Of a DNA stretch of 64,000 nt, positions 55,450-64,000 are shown in pieces. This DNA comes from Rhodopseudomonas palustris JSC-3b. Its GTDB lineage: Bacteria; Pseudomonadota; Alphaproteobacteria; Rhizobiales; Xanthobacteraceae. The DNA lies in the NCBI GenBank assembly GCA_000504425.1, contig KI632513.1:351629-415628 (forward strand), written 5' to 3'. Position numbers and translations under genes: made by a program. A model generated the notes under the pieces. That model was not told the DNA's origin, did not search any database, and worked only from the letters and a program-made list of their open reading frames with translations. Position 1 is the first letter of the stretch, and each line of letters starts with the position of its first letter.

Positions 55450-56733
55450 ATGCAGATTGCGACCATCGCTATTTTTGTTGCTGCCTACCTCGCGATTGCG
55501 TTCGAGCATCCGCTGGGCATCAACAAGAGTGCGAGCGCATTGTTTGGGGCAGGGCTGCTGTGGACCGTGTACGCACTGTCCGGCCACGACCACAGCGCGG
55601 TGATCCACGAGCTCGACCAGTCGGTCGCGGCTGCGGCGCAGATCATCTTCTTCCTGATGGGCGCGATGATCATCGTCGAGGTGATCGACGCGCATGACGG
55701 TTTTGAGATCATCACCTCGCAGATCCGCACCAACAGGTTGACCGTGCTGCTATGGCAGGTCGGGCTGGTGACGTTCTTCCTGAGTGCGGTGCTCGACAAT
55801 CTCACCACCACCATCGTGATGCTGTCACTGGTGCGCAAGCTGCTGGATGATCGCAAGGATCGACTGATATTCGCCGCCATCATCGTGATCGCGGCCAATG
55901 CCGGCGGCGCCTGGTCGCCGATCGGCGACGTCACCACCACCATGCTGTGGATCGGCGGGCAGATCACCTCGCTGGCGATTCTGCAGGGGCTGTTTCTGGC
56001 GTCCTTCGTCAATCTGCTGGTGCCGCTCGCGCTGATGACCCGGCAGTTGCGCGGCCAGACCTTCCGGCTCAGCGTCGATGCCGAGCCGGTGAGCTCGTCG
56101 CCCGCGGCCGCGTTCGAGCGCAAGCTGGTGTTCTCGCTCGGCATCGGCATTCTGACGCTGGTGCCGGCGTTCAAGGCGCTCACCGGCCTGCCGCCGTTCA
56201 TGGGCATCCTGTTCGGTCTTGGCGTTTTGTGGGTGACCAGCGAGATCGTGCATCGCCACAAGGACCCGGACGCCAAACAGCGACTGACGCTGGTCCACGC
56301 GCTGACCCGGATCGACCTCAGCGCGGTGATGTTCTTCCTCGGCATCCTGCTCGCGGTCGCCACGCTCGAACATGCCGGACTGCTCGGCGCGCTTGCGAAG
56401 TGGCTTGATCAGGTCGTCGGCCGCCAGGACATCATCGTGCTGCTGCTCGGCCTGCTCAGCGCGGTGGTCGACAACGTGCCGCTGGTGGCGGCGTCGATGG
56501 GCATGTACAGCCTCGCGCAATATCCGGCCGACAGTTTTCTGTGGCACTTCATCGCCTATTGCGCCGGTACCGGCGGCTCGATTCTGATCATCGGCTCGGC
56601 GGCCGGCGTGGCCGCGATGGGCATCGAGCGCATCGATTTCTTCTGGTACATGCGGCGCATCAGCCTGCTGGCGCTGATCGGCTATGGCGCGGGCGCCGCG
56701 GTGTATATCGCCCAGTTCAAGCTGCTGCATTAG
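55450..56733 (+). CDS. nhaD: Na+/H+ antiporter NhaD
   Basis: 427 aa, about 11-12 helices. ANAGGAWSPIGDVTTTMLWI, FLSAVLDNLTTTIVM and LLSAVVDNVPLVAASMGMYS are the NhaD/arsenite-permease signatures with conserved Asp-Asn pairs. Expels Na+ or Li+ in exchange for protons. Paired with divergent nhaA 149 bp away, forming a pH/salt unit. Confidence 0.92.
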   Translation: MQIATIAIFVAAYLAIAFEHPLGINKSASALFGAGLLWTVYALSGHDHSAVIHELDQSVAAAAQIIFFLMGAMIIVEVIDAHDGFEIITSQIRTNRLTVLLWQVGLVTFFLSAVLDNLTTTIVMLSLVRKLLDDRKDRLIFAAIIVIAANAGGAWSPIGDVTTTMLWIGGQITSLAILQGLFLASFVNLLVPLALMTRQLRGQTFRLSVDAEPVSSSPAAAFERKLVFSLGIGILTLVPAFKALTGLPPFMGILFGLGVLWVTSEIVHRHKDPDAKQRLTLVHALTRIDLSAVMFFLGILLAVATLEHAGLLGALAKWLDQVVGRQDIIVLLLGLLSAVVDNVPLVAASMGMYSLAQYPADSFLWHFIAYCAGTGGSILIIGSAAGVAAMGIERIDFFWYMRRISLLALIGYGAGAAVYIAQFKLLH

Positions 56734-57091
56734 CGCGGGCTGCCAGCACTCCTCCGATGGTCTGCGGCGTTTTCTGACTGCGGCCACTATGCATCGCGCT
56801 CGAAATGCCAGCGCAGCGAGCAGGTGATTAAGCTCGGGCCGACGCTTGCCACGATAGTTCGCTGGGCGAACTTTAGGTGCTACTACTAGCCCCAAAATTA
56901 ACGTCTCGCGCAGCTTTGCGCTGCTAACGATTCGCCATCGCATGACGAGGTGCTGATAGGCCCCGCCTGCTCAACCAGCCGCCCCGGTGCGGCATCATTG
57001 CCACGCTGCGCAGCGCGGCAAGGGGCGGGCAGGGCGTGGTTAAGGTCTCGTTAACGAATTGTTCGGCATCCTATCGATCAGGGAGAGAGCC
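56734..57091. other. Intergenic region with palindrome and CtrA box
   Basis: No gene seen. It contains a near-perfect 24-bp palindrome at 56998-57021 (TTGCC-a-CGCTGC/GCAGCG-c-GGCAA) and the CtrA-type site described separately. Confidence 0.5.
57040..57055 (+). promoter_or_regulatory. CtrA binding site (TTAA-N7-TTAAC)
   Basis: TTAA at 57040-57043, seven bases, TTAAC at 57051-57055: an exact match to the alphaproteobacterial CtrA consensus. It lies 36 bp before the ATG of the hypothetical gene at 57092, overlapping where a -35/-10 would lie. Confidence 0.65.
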
Positions 57092-57526
57092 ATGTGGTCC
57101 AGCCGCGAAGCGTTCGAGAACGATTTCTGCCCGGTCCGCGAAGAACTGCTCGGTGAACTCTACCGCGCAAGCGAGAGCGGACTGCCGCAACTCGTCGAAA
57201 GCGTCTCGTCCGATGTCCGGGCGATGTTGGCGCTGTTCTGTTATCGACGAAGCCACCTGCATTCACTGGCGCTGGCGATCGCCGCCAGCTGCAACGAGCG
57301 CGATCTGATCCAGCTCGGCGGCCGTGCCGGTAGCACGCTGTACGCGCTGGCCCGCAACGGTGCTTCGCCGCGCGGCGTGCCGGTCTATGCCAATCACCGC
57401 AAGCCGATCACGCTATCGACCAAGCCGCTCAGCGTGCTGCCGCCGCTCGATCTCGATCTTGACCTCGAAGACGAGCCCCCGGTCCGCACCAGCGTGGTGG
57501 TTAGTCAGGCAGCGCCGGCAGCTTGA
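57092..57526 (+). CDS. Hypothetical protein, possible CtrA target
   Basis: 144 aa, no recognised domain. First ~100 residues look helical (EAFENDFCPVREELLGELYR; VRAMLALFCYRRSHLHSLAL; DLIQLGGRAGSTLYALAR), then a Pro/Leu/Asp-rich tail (LPPLDLDLDLEDEPP). Soluble, no signal. ATG at 57092 has AGGGAGAGAG upstream. The CtrA site suggests cell-cycle control. 3' end overlaps the convergent Cys-cluster gene by 26 bp. Confidence 0.75.
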   Translation: MWSSREAFENDFCPVREELLGELYRASESGLPQLVESVSSDVRAMLALFCYRRSHLHSLALAIAASCNERDLIQLGGRAGSTLYALARNGASPRGVPVYANHRKPITLSTKPLSVLPPLDLDLDLEDEPPVRTSVVVSQAAPAA

Positions 57527-57824
57527 AACGGCGCCGCGCCATCGCGCATTCGGGATCGCCCGGCAGGCAGCTGCGGCACACGTCCGGCCGCAGCTGATAG
57601 ATCGCGCAGGCCGTGTGCTGGCCGACAGTGCCGGTCAGCGCCGAACAGCGTTCGCCGTCGCAGCGCATCCCTGATTGCCGCTCGTTGACATAACGCGCCG
57701 GGATCGCCTCAAGCGCCTCGTCATCCTCGGTGCTGAAGCGCGGCCAATTGCTGGAATAGCTGCAGCAGGCGCCGCAGCTTTGGCACAGAGCGGAATCGTC
57801 AAGGTGGGGCGTGGCAAGGGTCAT
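57501..57824 (-). CDS. YkgJ-family cysteine-cluster protein
   Basis: 107 aa. CQSCGACCSYSSNWP, CDGERCSAL and CAIYQLRPDVCRSC give the Cys pattern expected to bind a Zn or Fe-S centre. The family includes proteins of uncertain activity. ATG at 57824 chosen (MTLATPHLDD). Confidence 0.85.
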   Translation of the reverse strand: MTLATPHLDDSALCQSCGACCSYSSNWPRFSTEDDEALEAIPARYVNERQSGMRCDGERCSALTGTVGQHTACAIYQLRPDVCRSCLPGDPECAMARRRFKLPALPD

Positions 57825-57903
57825 CGCGGCCTTGTAGCGCCAAGTCGCCGGCGGTGAAACGGCGTTGATCCGCCTCGCCAAAATACCCGGCAGGGTTGCT
57901 GCA

Positions 57904-57931
57904 TTGACAGTATACCCGTTCTCGGTAGTCT
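57904..57931 (+). promoter_or_regulatory. Candidate promoter of second feruloyl-CoA synthase
   Basis: A perfect TTGACA (57904-57909) lies ~150 bp before the gene; the matching -10 is weak (TAGTCT, 16-bp spacer). Low confidence. Confidence 0.3.
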
Positions 57932-58061
57932 CAGCTTAGTGCTTGGGACTGTGGGACGGGCCCATGATCGACACCATCTCCGTGGCCGCCAGGGCGGCTG
58001 GGCGGCGCGCCGATATTTGCGATACCGATAGCATCGCTGCGGCGATCGCGACGGATCAGCG

Positions 58062-59936
58062 ATGATCCGGCCGCTTGCCGCGAGTGCGGCCGCACCGGCG
58101 CCGCTGCGCGAGCTGTCCTTTGCGCCGCTGCATGTGGCGATCGAGCGGCGCCGCGACGGCACGCTCTATGTGCGCCCGACCGCGACGCTGGCGGACTACC
58201 CGACAAGGATCACCGATTGCCTGCTGCACTGGGCCGCGCAAGCGCCCGATCGGGTGTTCATGGCAGAGCGGGACCGCAATGGCCGCGGATGGCACACCCT
58301 CAGCTACGCGCAGATGCTGCACGCCGCGCGGCGCATCGCTTCGGCGCTGCTGACCCGGCCGCTGTCGGCGGAGCGGCCGGTGATGATGCTGTCCGGCAAT
58401 TCGCTCGATCATGCTCAGCTCGCATTCGGCGCGCTCTATGCCGGCATCCCGCATGTTCCAGTGTCGCCGCAATATTCGCTGCTCTCGACCGATTTTGCCA
58501 AGCTCGGCGAGGTGATTTCGCTGCTGACGCCGGGCCTGGTGTTTGTCGAGGATGCCGCGCCGTTTGCGGCGGCGCTGCAGGCGCGCGTGCCGGCCGATGT
58601 CGAAATCGTCGCCTCGCGCGGTGCGCTTCCCGGCCGCAAGCTCACGCCCTTCGATCAGCTGCTGGCGGCATCGCCGAAGGCTGATCTTGAGGCGCGCCAT
58701 GCCGCGATCATGCCCGATCACATCGCGCGCTTTCTGCTGACCTCCGGCTCGACCGGCAATCCCAAAGCGGTGATCAATACCCAGCGCATGCTATGCGCCA
58801 ATCAGATGATGCTGCGGCAGGCGATGACTTTTCTCGGCGAGCAGCCGCCGGTGATCGTCGATTGGCTGCCATGGAGCCACACCTTTGGCAGCAATCACAA
58901 TATCGGCCTGACGCTGTTCAATGGCGGCTCGATGTATCTCGATCATGGCAAGCCGACCCCGGCCGGCATCGGCGACACCATCGCCAATCTGCGCGAGATC
59001 GCGCCGACCTTGTACTTCAATGTGCCGAAGGGCTTTGAAGCGCTGCTGCCGGTGCTGCGCCAGGACGCCGGCCTGCGCCGCACGTTTTTCAGCCGGCTAC
59101 AGGCGATGTTCTTTGCCGGCGCCAGCCTGGCGGCTCATGTCTGGGAAGGGCTCGATCAGGTCGCGGTGGAGCAGACCGGCGCGCGCGTGCCGATGCTGAC
59201 CGGGTTTGGCTCAACCGAAACCGCGCCGTTCTTCATGGCGGTGACGCCGCAGAGCAGCCGCTCCGGCCATGTCGGGCTGCCGGCCGCCGGCAATGAAGCC
59301 AAGCTGGTGCCGTGCAACGGCAAGCTGGAGGTGCGGGTGCGCGGCCCCAACGTCACGCCCGGCTATTGGCGGCAGCCGGAGCTGACCGCGCGCGCGTTTG
59401 ACGAGGAGGGCTACTACCAGCTCGGCGATGCGCTCAAACCCGCCGATCCGGACGATCTGTCGGCCGGCTTTGATTTCGACGGCCGGCTGTCGGAGGATTT
59501 TAAGCTGGCATCGGGCACCTGGGTTAGCGTCGGTCCGCTGCGGGCGCGATTGATCGCCGCCTGCGCGCCGCTGGTGCGCGATGTGGTGATCGCTGGTCTT
59601 GATCGTGACGAGGTCGCAGCCTTGGTGCTGCTCGATCCCGACGGTTGCCGGCGCATCAATCCGCTGCTGCCGGCCGACGATCTCGCCGCCTGCGCCGCCG
59701 ATCTACAGGTGCGCGCCGCATTCCGGCAGCGTTTCGCCAGTTTCGGCCAAAAGGCCACCGGCTCCTCGAACCGGATCAGCCGCGCCATTCTGCTGGCCGA
59801 GCCGCTGTCGATCGACCGAGGCGAACTCACCGACAAAGGATCGGTCAACCAGCGTGCGGTGCGTGAGCAGCGCGGCCACTTGGTTGCGCGGCTCTATGCC
59901 GATCCGCCGCCCCAAGAAGTGATCGCGCTGAGCTGA
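58062..59936 (+). CDS. Feruloyl-CoA synthase-type acyl-CoA ligase (copy 2)
   Basis: 624 aa, the same length as the copy at 43.7 kb. LLTSGSTGNPKAVINTQRML, VDWLPWSHTFGSNHN, LTGFGSTETAPFFMA, GRLSEDFKLASGTWV and ELTDKGSVNQRA are the ANL motifs including the late catalytic Lys. It has diverged from copy 1, so substrate range may differ. Stands alone, with no adjacent catabolic genes. Confidence 0.88.
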   Translation: MIRPLAASAAAPAPLRELSFAPLHVAIERRRDGTLYVRPTATLADYPTRITDCLLHWAAQAPDRVFMAERDRNGRGWHTLSYAQMLHAARRIASALLTRPLSAERPVMMLSGNSLDHAQLAFGALYAGIPHVPVSPQYSLLSTDFAKLGEVISLLTPGLVFVEDAAPFAAALQARVPADVEIVASRGALPGRKLTPFDQLLAASPKADLEARHAAIMPDHIARFLLTSGSTGNPKAVINTQRMLCANQMMLRQAMTFLGEQPPVIVDWLPWSHTFGSNHNIGLTLFNGGSMYLDHGKPTPAGIGDTIANLREIAPTLYFNVPKGFEALLPVLRQDAGLRRTFFSRLQAMFFAGASLAAHVWEGLDQVAVEQTGARVPMLTGFGSTETAPFFMAVTPQSSRSGHVGLPAAGNEAKLVPCNGKLEVRVRGPNVTPGYWRQPELTARAFDEEGYYQLGDALKPADPDDLSAGFDFDGRLSEDFKLASGTWVSVGPLRARLIAACAPLVRDVVIAGLDRDEVAALVLLDPDGCRRINPLLPADDLAACAADLQVRAAFRQRFASFGQKATGSSNRISRAILLAEPLSIDRGELTDKGSVNQRAVREQRGHLVARLYADPPPQEVIALS

Positions 59937-60213
59937 TCACTTGCGGCGGCCGGCATCAGCAGCACTGCGGTGCAGGCGGCCAATGCTGTCGAACAGCTCG
60001 CCTGCGATGCTGCACATGGCGGAATTTGCCGAGTAATCACCCTGAGTAGCCATGTACCAATGGTGCGCGCATGATACTCGGGGGCTGTGAGTCGGGCGGG
60101 AGGGCCGTGCGGGGCATCGCGAGTCCCTCCCGCTCAGGATGTGAACCCAGAACAGGTCGGAATGGCGTGGCGTTGCGGACACGTAACCGGAACCATTGAG
60201 GGGGGACCACATC

Positions 60214-60951
60214 ATGCATACCATTGTTCTGACCACGCGGAAGGGCGGCAGCGGCAAGAGCACGCTGGCGGTCGGGTTGGCGCTGGCAGCCATGCAGGCC
60301 GGCCATGCGGTGCGGCTGATCGAAACCGATCCGCAGGGCACGCTCTCGCGCTGGCTGCGGCGCCGGCCCAAAACTCATCCGATGGTCGATGCCATTCACG
60401 ACATCGTCGCCTTTGAGCAGCGGCTGCAGCTTCTGGAGCGCGCCGGCGTCACGGTGACCCTGGTCGATACCGCGGGCGGCGATAACGCCATGACCGCCGC
60501 GGTGTTGCAGCGCGCTGATCTGTGCCTGATCCCGACGCGGCCATGCATTGCCGATGTCGAGGCCAGCGCGGCAACGCTCGGTGAGATCCGCTCGCGCGCG
60601 CGGCCATTTGCCTATGTGCTGAACCAGGCGCCGCATCGCGGCCAGCGCATCGCCCATGCGGCCGACACCCTCGGCGAGCAGGCCGCGGTGGAAGCCGACG
60701 GGCTGATCGCGCGGCCGTTCATCGTGCTGCGCAATGATCATCAGGATGCAATGGCGGCCGGCCTGGCGGTCAGCGAGTTTGCACCGACCGGCAAATCGGC
60801 CGACGAAATCCGCGGCCTGTGGCGCTGGATCGAGCAGCGGCTCGGCTGCGGCCGCGACACGCCGGAGTTCGCGCTCGACGATGATGCCGCCGTGCCGGCC
60901 GCCGCCGCGCAACGGGCGCAGCAAGTCGAAGCGCCGTGCGGCCCGTTGTAA
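60214..60951 (+). CDS. ParA/MinD-like ATPase without ParB
   Basis: 245 aa. Deviant Walker A TRKGGSGKSTLAVGLALAA, and LVDTAGGDNAMTAA as switch/Walker B. C-terminal ~40 residues are acidic and Ala-rich. Family members position DNA or protein complexes. No ParB, parS cluster or known cargo lies nearby, so its cargo is unknown. ATG at 60214 (MHTIVLTTRKGG). Confidence 0.82.
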   Translation: MHTIVLTTRKGGSGKSTLAVGLALAAMQAGHAVRLIETDPQGTLSRWLRRRPKTHPMVDAIHDIVAFEQRLQLLERAGVTVTLVDTAGGDNAMTAAVLQRADLCLIPTRPCIADVEASAATLGEIRSRARPFAYVLNQAPHRGQRIAHAADTLGEQAAVEADGLIARPFIVLRNDHQDAMAAGLAVSEFAPTGKSADEIRGLWRWIEQRLGCGRDTPEFALDDDAAVPAAAAQRAQQVEAPCGPL

Positions 60952-60988
60952 CGGGCCGCTGCGCTGTGACTTGTTAGGGTAACACTTG

Positions 60989-62722
60989 CTACGGCAACAC
61001 TTCGCGGCGCTGAGCGAGCAGCGTGTCGAGTTCGGCGCGCTTGTCGGCCAGCAGGTTGTTGTCGGTGGCCTCGATCACCTTGAACAGCTCATCGGCGTCG
61101 GTCAGCCGCGGCACGGTGACGTAATTGGCGCCGGCCTGATAGAGCTCGGCGATGTCGGCCATCACATCGGCGGTGGCGACCACGGTGGCGGTCGGATTGA
61201 GCGAACGGACATGGCGCACCAGCTTGGCGTTGGTGGCTCCCTTGAGCAGCGCGTCGGGCACGCTCAGGATGATGATCTCGGCCTTGCCGGCGCCGGCATG
61301 CAGCAACGTGTCAACATTGCTGATGTCGCCATAGATCACGTGCACGCCGCAATCGGCCAGTTTCTTGAAAACTTCCGGATTGAAGTCGATCACGGTGATC
61401 TGTTCGAGCAGCGAGTTGTTGCGCCGTTCGATCTCGGCCAGCAGCGCGCTGGCCGCGCGGTAGAAGCCGAGGATCAGGATGCGGCGCGAAGTGCCATGCG
61501 CGGCGCTGTCGGCATCTGGTCCGGCGCCGCCTGCTTGCTGATCGAGATCGCGCAGCCCGAGCCGCTTCAGCACCGGGATGGCGCGGCGGGTGATGGCGTC
61601 GCTGCGCACCATCGCGAAAGTGGACAGCACCGCCAGCAGCACAAATGCGAACGACAACGCGCTCGCGGTTTCGCCGCGGATGTGACCGGCGATGATGCCG
61701 GTCTGGATCACCACCAGCGAGAACTCGCTGATCTGCGCGAGGTTGATCGCCGGCAGCAGGCTGGCCCGTAACCCCTGGCGCATCAGATAAAGCGGCACGA
61801 AGGTGGTCACCAACCGGCTCGCCACCGTGAACACCGCGATCAGCAGCGCCAGGCCGATCACCGACCAGGTCGGGATCGGAATGGTCATGCCGAGGCCGAC
61901 AAAGAACAGCGTGATGAAGAAGTCGCGCAGCGTGGTCACCTTGGCGGTGACGTCGAGCGCGTAAGGGAAGGTCGAGAGCGCCACGCCCGCCACCAGCGAA
62001 CCCATTTCGCGCGACAGATGCAGCCGCTCGGCGATTTCGCCGATCAGGAAACACCAGGCCAGCGCGCCGAGCAGCACCAGTTCCGGCATGCGCGCGATGC
62101 GGTGAAACAGCCAGGGCAGCAGATAGCGGCTGAGCAGCATCGCGGTCGCGACCAGCACGCCGACCCGCGCGATCGACAGCAGCACCACGCCGGGCTGCAG
62201 ATTGTCGAGGCTGGGCTGCACCGCCAGGAACAGAATGGCGAACACGTCCTGCAGCACCAAAATGCCGAGCGTGATCCGGCCGGGCAGGGTGTCGAGCTCG
62301 CGCTTTTCGTACAAGACCTTGACGATGATCACCGTCGAGGACAGCGCGCAGGCGACGCATAGATAGACCGCGTCAAAGCCGCCACCGCCAAGCGGCAGGC
62401 CGAGCAGCGCGAACAGTCCAAGCCCGAGCACGCAACAGCCGATCAACTGCCCGGCGGCGCCGAACAGGATCACCGGGCCGGCACGCACGATCTTCTTCAG
62501 GTCGATCTCCAGCCCGATCATGAACAGCATGAAGATCAGGCCGAGTTCGGAAATGACCTGGATCGACTGTTCGGCGTGCACCCATTTGAAGCCGAATGGA
62601 CCGATCACAAAGCCAGCGATAAGGTAGGCAAGGATCAACGGCTGTCGCAGCGTGTGCGAGAGCAGTCCGAGCATCCAGGCAAACAGGATGCAGAGCGTAA
62701 TGTCGCGGATGAGTTCGTGCAT
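60989..62722 (-). CDS. KefB/RosB-type cation:proton antiporter (CPA2) with RCK domain
   Basis: 577 aa. About 12 helices (QPLILAYLIAGFVIGPFGF; CALSSTVIIVKVLYEKRELD; GILVLQDVFAILFLAV), then a TrkA-N/RCK nucleotide-binding domain from ~425 (RRILILGFYRAASALLAEIE; VIDFNPEVFKKLADCG; VIYGDISNVDTLLHAG). Likely K+ or Na+ for H+ exchange. Start at 62722 gives MHELIRDITL; upstream in-frame residues are non-homologous. Confidence 0.9.
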   Translation of the reverse strand: MHELIRDITLCILFAWMLGLLSHTLRQPLILAYLIAGFVIGPFGFKWVHAEQSIQVISELGLIFMLFMIGLEIDLKKIVRAGPVILFGAAGQLIGCCVLGLGLFALLGLPLGGGGFDAVYLCVACALSSTVIIVKVLYEKRELDTLPGRITLGILVLQDVFAILFLAVQPSLDNLQPGVVLLSIARVGVLVATAMLLSRYLLPWLFHRIARMPELVLLGALAWCFLIGEIAERLHLSREMGSLVAGVALSTFPYALDVTAKVTTLRDFFITLFFVGLGMTIPIPTWSVIGLALLIAVFTVASRLVTTFVPLYLMRQGLRASLLPAINLAQISEFSLVVIQTGIIAGHIRGETASALSFAFVLLAVLSTFAMVRSDAITRRAIPVLKRLGLRDLDQQAGGAGPDADSAAHGTSRRILILGFYRAASALLAEIERRNNSLLEQITVIDFNPEVFKKLADCGVHVIYGDISNVDTLLHAGAGKAEIIILSVPDALLKGATNAKLVRHVRSLNPTATVVATADVMADIAELYQAGANYVTVPRLTDADELFKVIEATDNNLLADKRAELDTLLAQRREVLP

Positions 62723-62768
62723 GGGCGGGCGGGCAATTTTGCGGAGCGGCCACAGTAAGGGGGCGGCG

Positions 62769-63317
62769 ATGTCGGCGAAAGCACTAATTCTGGCGATCAG
62801 TGCGGGGCTCGGCCTGGGGTTGTGCGCGCTGGCCCCCCTGCCAGCTTTGGCACAGTCCGCGAAAGTGCCGATCGAAGAGGCGTTTCGGGAGTCGCTGGCG
62901 CCGCTGCCGGCCGAGCCGATCACGGTCTCTGGCGCCTATTATGTGCCGGCCTATTCCAGCGTATCGATGAGCGAAGGCCGGCTGCGCGCCGATTTCTCGG
63001 TGACGTTGAGTGTGCACAACGCGTCCGAAACCCGGCTGTTGGTGGTGCGGCGCATCGCCTATTTCGACACCGCGGGCGCGCTGGTCGAAAATTATCTGAA
63101 GGCGCCGGTGGCGCTCAAACCGTTCTCGACGGTCGAAGTGTTCGTGCCGGCCTCCGATTCCCGCGGCGGCACCGGCGCCAATTTCGTGGTCGATTGGGCC
63201 GCGACCGGCGAGATCGCCGAGCCGGTGGTCGAAGCACTGATGATGGGCTCGCTTGCCAACCGGCATTTTGCCTTCATCAGCCAGGGCCGGCCGATGCGGG
63301 TGATCGGCGCCAAGTGA
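62769..63317 (+). CDS. DUF3124 secreted protein
   Basis: 182 aa. Signal peptide (KALILAISAGLGLGLCALAP) then a beta-rich domain (VSGAYYVPAYSSVSMSEGRL; TLSVHNASETRLLVVRRIAYF; LKPFSTVEVFVPASDSRGGT; GANFVVDW) as in DUF3124. Likely periplasmic; role unknown. ATG at 62769 has AAGGGGG upstream; longer frames start inside the divergent antiporter gene. Confidence 0.85.
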   Translation: MSAKALILAISAGLGLGLCALAPLPALAQSAKVPIEEAFRESLAPLPAEPITVSGAYYVPAYSSVSMSEGRLRADFSVTLSVHNASETRLLVVRRIAYFDTAGALVENYLKAPVALKPFSTVEVFVPASDSRGGTGANFVVDWAATGEIAEPVVEALMMGSLANRHFAFISQGRPMRVIGAK

Positions 63318-63322
63318 GGCGT

Positions 63323-63384
63323 TAAAACCCCACCCCGGCCTCCGCTGCGCTCGGCCGACCCTCCCCGCAAGGGGGGAGGGATCA
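63323..63384. repeat. Extragenic palindromic repeat
   Basis: CACCCCGGCC-tccgctgcgct-CGGCCG, then CCCTCCCC (63359-63366) / GGGGAGGG (63373-63380). The sequence type is common between genes of Rhizobiales. Confidence 0.65.
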
Positions 63385-63441
63385 CGAGAGGCTCGGTTCT
63401 GCTTTTCACACAGCTAGCTGTCCATCAGAGCCGAATGAATG

Positions 63442-63858
63442 TTACGGCATGCGGCCGCCTTCGTAGCGGAACTGCCAGCCGGCGGCGTTGACGGTTGCTT
63501 CAAAGGCGTCGCGGATCTCGCCATAGTTGATCGTGCCGCCGCCGCCCGGCGACAGGTCGCGGCGCTGGCCGCTCAGCTTGCGGCCACGGATGCTGCTGGT
63601 TTCCACCGACAGCGTCGGCGGCGGCAGGCCCCAGCTCTGTTCGATGATGGCGTCGCGATAATGGACGGTGCGGTCGTCGGTCAGCGCACACGACATCCGA
63701 TAGCTGACGGTGCGGCCGCCGAGCCACCATTTGCTGGTGATGGTCTCGATCGTGCCGCTGACGCCATGCGCGCCGTCTTGGCCGCGGCTGAGCCCAAGCG
63801 CGTCGCATTGCTGCTGTAGCCGCGCCAGCAGCGCGGTTTTGTCGAGAGCGCCGGTCAT
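63442..63858 (-). CDS. Hypothetical protein
   Basis: 138 aa, no recognised domain and no signal peptide. Contains WWLGGRTVSYRMSCALTDDR and a late AFEATVNAAGWQFRYEGGRM. Chosen ATG 63858 has GAGGA 6 bases upstream (two ATGs just before it are too close). Confidence 0.7.
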   Translation of the reverse strand: MTGALDKTALLARLQQQCDALGLSRGQDGAHGVSGTIETITSKWWLGGRTVSYRMSCALTDDRTVHYRDAIIEQSWGLPPPTLSVETSSIRGRKLSGQRRDLSPGGGGTINYGEIRDAFEATVNAAGWQFRYEGGRMP

Positions 63859-63915
63859 CATCATTCCTCGAGGCATCCTTGAAGCAGCTCGGCGGGCGGC
63901 TGCCATTGACTTTGG

Positions 63916-64000
63916 TCAGCCGCGCTGATCGGCGGCGATCGGATCGACCAGGATCACGCGGATGTCGTTGACATTGGTGCGGGTCGGCCCGGTGACCAGC
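63916..64000 (-). CDS. Glycerate kinase / MOFRL-type gene, 3' end only
   Basis: The last ~27 codons, read leftward, give LVTGPTRTNVNDIRVILVDP and a stop at 63916-63918. TGPTxTNVNDxRVxLV is the conserved end of glycerate 2-kinases (TtuD/GckA, MOFRL). The rest lies outside the window. Confidence 0.75.
   Translation of the reverse strand, partial: LVTGPTRTNVNDIRVILVDPIAADQRG

Noticed and set aside
57904-57931. Strong sigma-70 promoter
   Set aside because: The -35 is perfect but the -10 is poor; kept only as a low-confidence feature.

Overview
The window is high-GC alphaproteobacterial DNA, most like a Rhodopseudomonas/Bradyrhizobium-type genome. The pointers are the complete aerobic cobalamin gene set, extragenic palindromes of the kind common in that group, a FixJ-type regulator, feruloyl-CoA synthases, and a perfect CtrA-type box. 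No plasmid, prophage, IS element or CRISPR array was found. All family assignments come from reading motifs by eye; no database was searched.

Region 1 (1-9.2 kb): an HPt phosphotransfer protein, a FixJ-like response regulator, two SDR oxidoreductases (one lacking the usual Tyr/Lys), a CvpA-like membrane protein, an aldehyde dehydrogenase + GMC oxidoreductase operon, an initiator tRNA-fMet, a BrnT/BrnA toxin-antitoxin pair and a methyltransferase.

Region 2 (9.3-29.1 kb): a large cobalamin cluster. It encodes nearly the whole oxygen-dependent corrin pathway (cobA, I, J, M, F, K, L, H, B, E), a split CobZ-like pair that probably makes precorrin-3B in place of CobG, the lower-ligand and nucleotide-loop genes (bluB, cobT, cobU, cobS, a ribazole-phosphatase-like gene) and the side-chain genes (cobQ, cbiB, cobD). 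Four cobalamin riboswitches control it. The cobaltochelatase (cobNST) and cobO are not here, but a small stand-alone protein resembling only the N-terminal part of CobN heads the cobHIJ operon.

Region 3 (29-39.6 kb): a GNAT acetyltransferase, three phage-tail-collar-like proteins, and a divergent ~1760-residue autotransporter with thirteen 84-residue IPT/TIG repeats. A perfect lux-box-type palindrome lies between the two groups. HU, a mini membrane protein, a DUF2147 protein and Fe-superoxide dismutase follow.

Region 4 (39.7-51.8 kb): a catabolic cluster that looks like hydroxycinnamate/aryl-acyl beta-oxidation: thiolase, TetR, SDR dehydrogenase, feruloyl-CoA synthase, two acyl-CoA dehydrogenases (the second frameshifted), a nitroreductase, a chemoreceptor and an enoyl-CoA hydratase. 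Between tetR and the SDR lies the strangest feature of the window: a ~0.8 kb non-coding, A-rich and T-poor stretch with eight identical copies of GGAAACGCCCAAGG, separated by spacers that each hold a small hairpin.

Region 5 (51.9-64 kb): a membrane cyclic-nucleotide-binding-domain protein next to an orphan domain resembling the C-terminus of indolepyruvate oxidoreductase, a DUF3307 protein, NhaA and NhaD antiporters, a hypothetical gene behind a perfect CtrA box, a Cys-cluster protein, a second feruloyl-CoA synthase, an orphan ParA-like ATPase, a KefB-like antiporter, a DUF3124 protein, a hypothetical gene and the 3' end of a glycerate-kinase-type gene.
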